A stretch of DNA of 64,000 nt from Sulfuritalea hydrogenivorans sk43H (lineage in GTDB: Bacteria > Pseudomonadota > Gammaproteobacteria > Burkholderiales > Rhodocyclaceae). Positions 56,139-64,000 of the stretch are shown here, in pieces. Below the pieces are notes generated by a model, which worked only from the letters and a program-made list of their open reading frames with translations, was not told where the DNA came from and did no database searches. The position numbers and the translations under genes were made by a program. The stretch spans positions 1,302,001-1,366,000 of the forward strand of contig NZ_AP012547.1 in assembly GCF_000828635.1 (NCBI RefSeq). Direction: 5' to 3'. Each line of letters starts with the position of its first letter. The stretch's first letter is position 1.

Positions 56139-56417
56139 TCAGGAGCGCTTCAAGTCGCGGTAGAAATTCTCGTGCGAGCCGAGCAGCAGTAGCAGTCGGG
56201 TGGCGGGGTCGTATTCGTAGGCAAGCAGGGCAAGCTGGCCGGCGCACTTGAACTTGTAGACAAAGACGCCGGCGAGGTCGCCTTTCTTTGCTTCGCCCAG
56301 CGTGGGATCGGCGACGATGGCCTGTACGGCGTCGTCGACATCGGCCTTCTGGTTGGGGTGCAGGCGCTTGTAAGCGCGGCGGAAAGCAGCGGCTTGCAGT
56401 ACCTGGACGGCGGCCAT
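56139..56417 (-). CDS. RelE/ParE-family toxin
   Basis: A 92-residue RelE-superfamily protein: VLQAAAFRRAYKRLHPNQKA then DVDDAVQAIVADP, the strand segment GDLAGVFVYKFKCAGQLALL and the C-terminal LLLLGSHENFYRDLKR. The H-E-N-F-Y-R-D-L ending is characteristic of these mRNA interferase-like toxins. It is encoded two nt after its antitoxin and lies between the tracrRNA and dnaJ. Confidence 0.87.
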   Translation of the reverse strand: MAAVQVLQAAAFRRAYKRLHPNQKADVDDAVQAIVADPTLGEAKKGDLAGVFVYKFKCAGQLALLAYEYDPATRLLLLLGSHENFYRDLKRS

Positions 56418-56419
56418 CG

Positions 56420-56647
56420 TCAGTCGCGCTTTCCTTCGGCGACAAAGGGCGTCGCCAGGGTCGGGCCTTCGGCGCGGGCAATCAGCAGTTCGCGGACGAA
56501 ATCGGTCGGCAGGTCGGGGTTGTCCAGCGCGGCCTTGCCGACCATGGCCCAGAACTCGATTTGTCCGGCGATGGTGCGGCGTTCGGCCTGCGCCTGGGCG
56601 CGGGCCTGGTCATAAAGGGTGTCGTCGATGCGGACAGGCATACTCAT
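56420..56647 (-). CDS. ParD-like antitoxin
   Basis: A 75-residue protein: MSMPVRIDDTLYDQARAQAQ then AERRTIAGQIEFWAMVGKAALD, a ribbon-helix-helix type N-terminus of the ParD-like antitoxin group, with an acidic tail for toxin binding. AGGTGA precedes the ATG. It precedes the toxin gene by two nt. A dispersed repeat sits upstream (56710–56732), between this pair and dnaJ. Confidence 0.85.
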   Translation of the reverse strand: MSMPVRIDDTLYDQARAQAQAERRTIAGQIEFWAMVGKAALDNPDLPTDFVRELLIARAEGPTLATPFVAEGKRD

Positions 56648-56709
56648 AGCTTCACCTCGAATCGGTTCGCTACAAAAGTAGCAAATGCTGAGACTATAGC
56701 CGCAAAATC

Positions 56710-56732
56710 GCCGTATCGCCAGCGCCGACTTT
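56710..56732 (+). repeat. Dispersed short repeat, copy K (intergenic)
   Basis: Begins GCCGTATCGCC and ends AGCGCCGACTTT, apparently identical to the copy inside cas9. It lies 20 nt beyond the dnaJ stop and 62 nt before the antitoxin start. Confidence 0.8.
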
Positions 56733-56751
56733 CAGGAATATTGGGTAAACC

Positions 56752-57882
56752 TCAGCTACTGAAGAACTCCTTGACCCGATCCAGCCAGCTTTGCGCGCGT
56801 GGATTGTGGCGCTGGGCGTTGCCCTGGCTGATTTCCTCGAATTCCTGCAACAGTTCCTTTTGCCGGTCGGTGAGGCTGACCGGTGTCTCCAGCACCACGT
56901 GGCAGAGCAGGTCGCCGTGGCTGATGGAGCGCACGCCCTTGATGCCTTTGCCGCGCAGGCGGAAGACCTTGCCGGTCTGCGTTTCGGCGGGCACCTTGAG
57001 CTTGGCGACGCCGTCCAGCGTGGGAATCTCGATTTCGCCGCCGAGCGCGGCGGTGGCGAAGCTGACGGGCATTTCGCAATGCAGGTCGTCGTGGTCGCGC
57101 TGGAACACGGCGTGGGCCTTGAGGTGGATCTGGACGTACAGGTCGCCCGGCGGGCCGCCATTGACGCCCGGCTCGCCTTCGCCGGTGAGCCGGATGCGGT
57201 CGCCCTCGTCGATGCCGACCGGTATCTTGACCGAGAGTGTCTTGTGCTGCTTGACGCGGCCGGAGCCGTGGCAGGTGCCGCAGGGGTCGGGGATGTAGCG
57301 GCCGGTGCCGTGGCACTTCGGGCAGGTTTGCTGTATCGAGAAGAAGCCCTGCTGCATGCGCACCTGGCCATGGCCGCCGCAGGTGGGGCAGGTCTTCGGT
57401 TCGCTGCCTTTCTTGGCGCCGCTGCCGCTGCAGGTTTCGCATTCGGCCATGGTCGGGATGCGGATGCGGGTTTCAGTGCCGCGGGCGGCTTCTTCGAGCG
57501 AGACTTCGAGGTTGTAGCGCAGGTCGGCGCCGCGATAGACGTTGGAGCGTCCGCCGCCGCGCTGTCCGCCGCCGCCGAAGATGTCGCCGAATATGTCCGA
57601 GAAGGCATCGGCGAAACCGCCCATGCCCGCACCCCCCTGGCCCATGCCGGCCTGCGGGTCGACGCCGGCGTGGCCGTACTGGTCGTAGGCGGCGCGCTTC
57701 TGCGCGTCGGACAGGATCTCGTAGGCCTCCTTGGCTTCCTTGAAATGCTCTTCCGCCTTGGGGTTGTCCGGATTGCGGTCCGGATGGTGTTTCATGGCCA
57801 GCTTGCGGTAGGCCTTCTTGATTTCATCATCCGACGCATCGCGGTTGATGCCGAGGATTTCGTAAAAGTCGCGTTTTGCCAT
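56752..57882 (-). CDS. dnaJ: Chaperone DnaJ
   Basis: A 376-residue type I Hsp40. The J domain has [20 protein letters not shown], then a Gly/Phe-rich linker ([20 protein letters not shown]), four CxxCxGxG zinc repeats ([48 protein letters not shown]) and the substrate-binding C-terminus. It stimulates DnaK ATPase. It lies 111 nt after dnaK, with a strong hairpin in the gap. Confidence 0.98.
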   Translation of the reverse strand: MAKRDFYEILGINRDASDDEIKKAYRKLAMKHHPDRNPDNPKAEEHFKEAKEAYEILSDAQKRAAYDQYGHAGVDPQAGMGQGGAGMGGFADAFSDIFGDIFGGGGQRGGGRSNVYRGADLRYNLEVSLEEAARGTETRIRIPTMAECETCSGSGAKKGSEPKTCPTCGGHGQVRMQQGFFSIQQTCPKCHGTGRYIPDPCGTCHGSGRVKQHKTLSVKIPVGIDEGDRIRLTGEGEPGVNGGPPGDLYVQIHLKAHAVFQRDHDDLHCEMPVSFATAALGGEIEIPTLDGVAKLKVPAETQTGKVFRLRGKGIKGVRSISHGDLLCHVVLETPVSLTDRQKELLQEFEEISQGNAQRHNPRAQSWLDRVKEFFSS

Positions 57883-57911
57883 ATCAGTCGGTCCAGGCTA
57901 ATCAGAGCAAA

Positions 57912-57954
57912 GGCCGAGTCAAGGGGCGACGAGGTCGCCCGCTTCAACTCGGCC
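57912..57954 (-). terminator. Hairpin between dnaK and dnaJ
   Basis: Outer stem GGCCGAGT/ACTCGGCC (8 bp) with an inner stem GGGCGAC-GAG-GTCGCCC. On the minus strand it is followed by TTTGCTCT, a weak T-tract. It may partly terminate or process the transcript so that dnaJ is less abundant than dnaK. Inferred. Confidence 0.5.
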
Positions 57955-57993
57955 AGTTAGAACGGCGCTCAGCTGTTCAAATGAGCGTCCGGT

Positions 57994-59931
<1,938 letters not shown>

Positions 59932-59990
59932 GATTTTTCCTTTAAAAATATTGCTCGCCCGGAATGTCCCGCGGCGAATCTCTATGCCTG

Positions 59991-60018
59991 ATATGGGGGT
60001 ATTGCGGGGGGCTTCAAG
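59991..60018 (-). promoter_or_regulatory. Sigma-32 (heat-shock) promoter of dnaK
   Basis: On the minus strand CTTGAA (60018–60013), 14 nt, then CCCCATAT (59998–59991). It matches the known sigma-32 consensus CTTGAA / CCCCATNT. The -35 box overlaps the grpE stop codon, so dnaK can be induced separately. Confidence 0.85.
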
Positions 60019-60610
60019 CCTTGCCCTTCGCTACGACGACCAGCGCCGGGCGAATCACCCGTCCGTGCAGGGCGTAACCCTTCTGCAGGACGGTGAGCAC
60101 GGTGTTGGCTTCGGTGGTGGCGTCCGGGGGCTCGATCTGGCTGATGGCCTGGTGATAGTGCGGATCGAATTTTTCACCAAGCGGGCTGATCTCGGCCAGA
60201 CCGGATTTTTCGAAGGCCGCAATCAATTGCCTGAGGGTCAGTTCGACGCCGGCCTTGAGGTTTTCGGCGCTCTGGTTTTCATTGGACAGGGCCGCTTCGA
60301 GGCTGTCCTTGACGGCCAGCAGTTCGCCGGAAAACTTCTCGACGGCGAACTTGCCGGCCTTGCCGATGTCCTCCTGCGCGCGGCGCCGCACGTTCTCGGT
60401 CTCGGCCTTGGCGCGCAGCCAGGCATCGTGATGCTCGGCGGCCTTGAGTTCGGCCGTCTTGAGCATTTCTTCAAGGCTGGGCATCACCGTTCCATCCTGT
60501 GCGGCGTCAGGAGTCATGCCTCCGGCGGAGCCGGGGGCGGTATCCCCCGTAGTCGGCGCTGGCGGTACGGCGGTTTCAGTGTCTGGCGAGGTAGATGAGT
60601 TGTCCTGCAT
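60014..60610 (-). CDS. grpE: Nucleotide exchange factor GrpE
   Basis: A 198-residue GrpE starting at ATG 60610 ([19 protein letters not shown]) with GGAG upstream. It has a disordered N-terminus, a long coiled coil ([19 protein letters not shown]), then the β head ([36 protein letters not shown]). It releases ADP from DnaK. The unstructured N-terminus includes T-A-V-P-P-A-P-T-T, encoded by a dispersed repeat (60551–60571) read in the opposite sense to the one in Cas9. Confidence 0.97.
   Translation of the reverse strand: MQDNSSTSPDTETAVPPAPTTGDTAPGSAGGMTPDAAQDGTVMPSLEEMLKTAELKAAEHHDAWLRAKAETENVRRRAQEDIGKAGKFAVEKFSGELLAVKDSLEAALSNENQSAENLKAGVELTLRQLIAAFEKSGLAEISPLGEKFDPHYHQAISQIEPPDATTEANTVLTVLQKGYALHGRVIRPALVVVAKGKA
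60551..60571 (-). repeat. Dispersed short repeat, copy L, inside grpE
   Basis: On the + strand it begins AGTCGGCGCTGG and ends CGGTACGGC. It lies in the disordered N-terminus of GrpE, where an added stretch would be tolerated. Confidence 0.55.
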
Positions 60611-60638
60611 GGGTCGGGCTCCGGAAGAAACCCGACGC

Positions 60639-60666
60639 ATATGAGGGTGAATCCGGAGGCTTCAAG
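60639..60666 (-). promoter_or_regulatory. Sigma-32 (heat-shock) promoter of grpE
   Basis: On the minus strand CTTGAA (60666–60661), 14 nt, then CCTCATAT (60646–60639). It is one mismatch from CCCCATNT, with the same spacing as the dnaK promoter, and lies 29–56 nt upstream of the grpE start. Confidence 0.75.
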
Positions 60667-60738
60667 CCCGTCGCGGAGAAATATTTTCTCGGGGTAGCCA
60701 AGCCTGATACGGACGGAGCCGGCAGGCTTTACTCGGTA

Positions 60739-62361
60739 CTAGGTTCGGAAGCGCCCCACGGTGCTTTGCAGGGTTTCCGCCAGTACTTCCATCTTCTGGG
60801 CCGAGGCGGCCGTTTGTTCCACGGCCGCGGCGTTGTCGCGCGACATGGCGGCGATCGACTCGATATTGCGCGCCACTTCGCCGCTGACCCGGCGCTGCTC
60901 ATCCGTGGCGCGGGCAATGGCGTCGAGACCGGAGTCGACTTCGTTGACCGAGGTGCTTGCGGTCGCCAGCACTTCAGCCACTGTTTCCATTGAATTCTGG
61001 CTGGAGGCGATGTGCTCCAGGCCGCGTTCAATCGACTGCTTCACGATATCGGCCTGCTGGGACAGCCTGTGGGTCACCGCATCGATTTCACTGGCCGAGG
61101 CGCTGGATTTTTCGGCCAGTTTGCGCACTTCGTCGGCCACCACGGCAAAGCCGCGCCCCTGCTCGCCGGCGCGGGCGGCTTCGATGGCGGCGTTGAGCGC
61201 GAGCAGGTTGGTCTGGTCGGCGATATCCTTGACCTGACGGGTCATGCTGGTGATGGCCTCGGTACTCTGGACGAAGTGGGCCACCGATTCGGCAATTTCC
61301 TTGACCGTGTCTTCCACCTGCCCGAGTTCGCCGATCAGGCTCGACAGGCTTTCATTGCCTTCTTCCGAACGGCGCAGGCTTTCGCGCGACTGCTCATGCA
61401 CGTGTTCCATGCCCTGTGCGATCGAGCCGATGCTGGAGAGCATCTGTTCCACGGCGGCAGCGGCGGCCGCCGACTTTGCGTCCTGTTGCGTCGAACTGGC
61501 CGCGACCTGCCCCGCGCTGTCCGCCAGCGTATGGGAGGCCGACGAGACCTGGATGGCCGATTCTCCGACGTGGCGCACCAGGGCGCTGAATTTCCCCATC
61601 ATTTCGTTGAAGGCGGCAGCGGCATCGCCGATTTCGTCCTGGCTGCGGATATCCAGCCGGCGGGTGAGGTCGCCTTCGCCGCTGGAAATCTCGCGCAAAC
61701 CCCTGACCATCTTGTCCAGCGGGACCGTGACCACGTTGCGGATGAAGAGGTAAATGAAAGCCAGCAGGGGGAGGCTGACAAGCAGGGCGGCGAGCAGTGA
61801 CTTGATGCGCTGAGCGGCAACGGCCTCATTGACGTGGTTCAGTGAAATTTTCATGCTCACCGCGCCGAGTACCGAGCGTTCCGGCACCTGATGGCAGGCG
61901 ATGCAATCCTTGCCCAGATAATTCTTCAGCGCCAGCGCCGGCCGCACCACGCGCAGGTATTCGCCCTTTGGGTCGGACTGGACTTCGCTGAACTCCTTGC
62001 CGCTGGCCATGACCTGCTGCTCGATGGCATCCAGCGCGCCAGCGTCCTTGGCAGTGCCCGGCCCGAAAATCTTGCTGACGTTGTCGCCGCGGATGACCTT
62101 GAGGTCGCGGATGATGGCGAGTTGCTTGATCTGGTCCAGAAAGACCTCGCGTTGCCCGACGGTGCCGGTGATCATCATGCCCGTGAGCCCGGCCATCGTC
62201 GCTTCATGCATGGAGTTGGAAAACTCGCGCGCCTGATCGATGGCGGTTTGCCGGTTGACGTGGCTTTCCCAGAAAATCATGCCGGACCACACTACCAGCA
62301 GCATCAGCCAGATGGCACCCGTCAAGCGAATCCAGATTTTCAAGTCAGAAATGCGCGCCAT
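60739..62361 (-). CDS. Methyl-accepting chemotaxis protein with periplasmic c-type haem motif
   Basis: A 540-residue receptor. It has a membrane helix at about 10–30 and a periplasmic sensor to about 185 containing [16 protein letters not shown], a CxxCH haem c attachment site (Cys153, Cys156, His157). A second helix (about 187–209), a HAMP domain ([20 protein letters not shown]) and a long signalling domain follow, whose conserved tip is [20 protein letters not shown]. Such receptors (DcrA type) sense redox, oxygen or NO through the haem. No CheB/CheR-binding pentapeptide is seen at the C-terminus. It is divergent from the NIT–PAS protein, with 218 nt between starts. Confidence 0.88.
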   Translation of the reverse strand: MARISDLKIWIRLTGAIWLMLLVVWSGMIFWESHVNRQTAIDQAREFSNSMHEATMAGLTGMMITGTVGQREVFLDQIKQLAIIRDLKVIRGDNVSKIFGPGTAKDAGALDAIEQQVMASGKEFSEVQSDPKGEYLRVVRPALALKNYLGKDCIACHQVPERSVLGAVSMKISLNHVNEAVAAQRIKSLLAALLVSLPLLAFIYLFIRNVVTVPLDKMVRGLREISSGEGDLTRRLDIRSQDEIGDAAAAFNEMMGKFSALVRHVGESAIQVSSASHTLADSAGQVAASSTQQDAKSAAAAAAVEQMLSSIGSIAQGMEHVHEQSRESLRRSEEGNESLSSLIGELGQVEDTVKEIAESVAHFVQSTEAITSMTRQVKDIADQTNLLALNAAIEAARAGEQGRGFAVVADEVRKLAEKSSASASEIDAVTHRLSQQADIVKQSIERGLEHIASSQNSMETVAEVLATASTSVNEVDSGLDAIARATDEQRRVSGEVARNIESIAAMSRDNAAAVEQTAASAQKMEVLAETLQSTVGRFRT

Positions 62362-62579
62362 CGAGTTGCTCCGTCAATCCGTGTCCATTGAAACAGTCTA
62401 ACCCGGGGAGACCCTGGGTTATCCGCGCAAACTGGCGGCATGCTCCCGCCGGGCGCCATGTTTGCACGATTTTTGTGAAGTGTACCTGTCCCAAGTCAAT
62501 TAATGGGTATAAGGATGGGAATACACTGGAAAGCTTATGCATGGCGAAAGCGCCACCTGCAGGAGGCGCCGCTTCAAAG

Positions 62580-64000
62580 ATGAATAGCCCGTTTTCGCAA
62601 GCCGCGTCCGCCCGCCTCGTCAAGCACCACTCGTTGTGGCTGCTTGCGGCTTTTTTCATTGTGTTGTCGTTTTTCTCCGCGCGCAACATCTACGAGAAAC
62701 GCGCGGACGAAGTCCGTGCCGGATTCGTCTATCAATGGGCCGAGACAAACACGGGCATCAGCGCCCTGATCCATCATCTGCAGCTCGAACGCGGGCTTTC
62801 AAGCGGCTACATTGCATCCGGGGGGCGGTTCTTTGCCGACATCCTGGTGGCGCAGGGAAAGCAGACCGATCAGGCCCTGACGGTCGTGACGCCGATCCTG
62901 TTCTCGGATGTGCATCCGCACCTGGCGAACGACAAGGGCCACATTTCGGCATTGAGCGATCTGCAGCAGATCAGGAACCTTCGGCAACTCGTCAGCGAAC
63001 TGGTGGTTTCGCGCGACGTGACGGTAGATCGCTACTCGGCCATGATCGAAATGCTGTTTGACGAGATGAATGCGAGCCTTGTCACCGACAACGGAACGCT
63101 GCGCCCGCAACTGGCCTTCATGGCCTTTTTGCAGGCAAAGGAGATGGCCGGCCAGGAACGGGCCCTGCTTACCGCCATTCTCTCCTCGGGGGACTTCGGT
63201 TCCTTTTCCCGCATGGCGGCCCTGCATCGAATTCGCGCCATCGAGGAGTTGGCCGTCAAGCGTTTCCTGCAATTTGCCGAGGACGATGCCAAGGCGGGTT
63301 TCGAGGCCATCCTGGCCAAGCCTTTCATCCGGGAGGGCGATGCAATCCGCCGTCGCGTGATCGCTGCCGGCCACAGCACCGCGGCGTCGGTGGAGAACTT
63401 GCCGAGTCCGGAAAGGTGGTTTCAGGTTTCTTCGCAGAAAATCGACGCCATGAAGGAGTTGGAGCACGTCATCAGCGGTTCGGTCAAGCATAGCGCCAGC
63501 GAATTGAAGCAGGGTGCAAGTGCCGGCCTGGTTGTCAGCGCCCTGTCGGCCCTGGCTTCCTTCCTGCTTGGTGGAATGTTGCTGCTGCAGGTGCGTCGCG
63601 GCAGGAAGGTCGCGGAAAAAGACCTGCATCTGGCCGCCACCGTATTCGGTAACAGCGTCGAATCGATTGTCATTACGGATGCGCAATCGAACATTGTTGA
63701 TGTGAACCGGTCGTTTACGCGGATTTCGGGCTATACGAGGGAAGATGTCGTCGGCAAGCATGCCAGATTGCTCAGATCGTCGATCAACGACGAGAAGATG
63801 TATGCCGATATGTGGCAGAAGCTGCTGGAGTCCGGAAGTTGGGAAGGCGAACTCTGGAACCGGCGCAAGACTGGCGAGAACTATCCGGTCTTGCTGTCGA
63901 TTGTCGCGGTGAAGGACCTGAAAGGCGTAACCACCAACTACGTTGGCATGATCGTCGATATCAGCAAGCGAAAACGTGCTGAAAAACAGGTAGAACAATT
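62580..64000 (+). CDS. NIT- and PAS-domain signalling protein, 3'-truncated by window edge
   Basis: At least 473 residues, open at the window end. A short cytoplasmic start and membrane helix (LWLLAAFFIVLSFFSARNIY) lead into a periplasmic NIT-like (nitrate/nitrite-sensing) domain: HHLQLERGLSSGYIASGG to about residue 300. A second helix follows (LVVSALSALASFLLGGMLLL), then a PAS domain (VFGNSVESIVITDAQSNIVD, SFTRISGYTREDVVGKHARL, GELWNRRKTGENYPVLLSI). A diguanylate cyclase/phosphodiesterase or kinase output probably follows beyond 64000. The start is ATG 62580 (AGGAGG 13 nt upstream) or ATG 62541. Ligand inferred from the domain family. Confidence 0.75.
   Translation, partial: MNSPFSQAASARLVKHHSLWLLAAFFIVLSFFSARNIYEKRADEVRAGFVYQWAETNTGISALIHHLQLERGLSSGYIASGGRFFADILVAQGKQTDQALTVVTPILFSDVHPHLANDKGHISALSDLQQIRNLRQLVSELVVSRDVTVDRYSAMIEMLFDEMNASLVTDNGTLRPQLAFMAFLQAKEMAGQERALLTAILSSGDFGSFSRMAALHRIRAIEELAVKRFLQFAEDDAKAGFEAILAKPFIREGDAIRRRVIAAGHSTAASVENLPSPERWFQVSSQKIDAMKELEHVISGSVKHSASELKQGASAGLVVSALSALASFLLGGMLLLQVRRGRKVAEKDLHLAATVFGNSVESIVITDAQSNIVDVNRSFTRISGYTREDVVGKHARLLRSSINDEKMYADMWQKLLESGSWEGELWNRRKTGENYPVLLSIVAVKDLKGVTTNYVGMIVDISKRKRAEKQVEQ

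Noticed and set aside
62398-62422. Inverted repeat around AACCC…GGGTT between the chemoreceptor and the NIT–PAS gene
   Set aside because: Has mismatches and no T-tract. It may be a binding site, but nothing supports a specific call.

Overview
The window is high-GC bacterial chromosome with densely packed genes. Gene content and order suggest a betaproteobacterium of the Rhodocyclales / Sterolibacteriaceae type. The main pointers are the chain leuC–entericidin–leuD–leuB–asd–fimV–truA–trpFBA–accD–folC–dedD-like–cvpA–purF–metZ, the grpE–dnaK–dnaJ block with sigma-32 promoters, and a haem-bearing chemoreceptor. This placement is inferred from gene content; no database search was possible. No rRNA or tRNA gene was recognised.

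Layout. 1–5 kb: glycerol-3-phosphate use (the end of glpB facing the ugpBAEC importer). 5–12 kb: malic enzyme, a haem A synthase-like protein, small exported proteins, a secreted metzincin-like protein and a DMT exporter. 12.2–15.2 kb: a small accessory patch of toxin–antitoxin genes (orphan Phd antitoxin, HigB/HigA-like pair, broken DUF4258/DUF2283 pair) and an IS1182-type transposase scrap, punctuated by copies of a short dispersed repeat. 15.2–26 kb: housekeeping genes (WYL regulator, rsgA, phhB, M48 protease, orn, rpmE, rho, trxA, fdxA, aroC). 26–44 kb: the long + strand leucine / aspartate-semialdehyde / tryptophan / fatty acid / folate / purine / methionine cluster, largely co-transcribed with overlapping start and stop codons. 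44–48 kb: lpxH, two cyclophilins, and an L,D-transpeptidase translationally coupled to a TPR protein. 48.4–56.1 kb: cysS, then a complete type II-C CRISPR-Cas locus (15-repeat array, cas2, cas1, cas9, tracrRNA), then a ParD-like/RelE-like pair. 56.7–60.7 kb: dnaJ, dnaK, grpE. 60.7–64 kb: a c-type-haem methyl-accepting chemotaxis protein, divergent from a NIT–PAS signalling protein cut by the window end.

Three things stand out. (1) A short dispersed element (core about 23 bp, long form about 65 bp) sits just after stop codons and also inside genes in frame. It adds the peptide K-V-G-A-G-D-T-A to Cas9 and TruA and related versions to LpxH, an M48 protease and GrpE. (2) A second family, a 50–60 nt potentially structured 5' leader with a conserved closing stem, occurs twice in tandem before fimV, once before the TPR/L,D-transpeptidase pair and, degenerate, before cysS. 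(3) The CRISPR locus is Neisseria-like: crRNA and tracrRNA both read on the + strand, opposite to the cas genes, and every repeat ends in a TACAAT -10-like box. The array has its own terminator, a perfect 14-bp-arm palindrome abuts its first repeat, and the tracrRNA promoter overlaps the 5' end of cas9.
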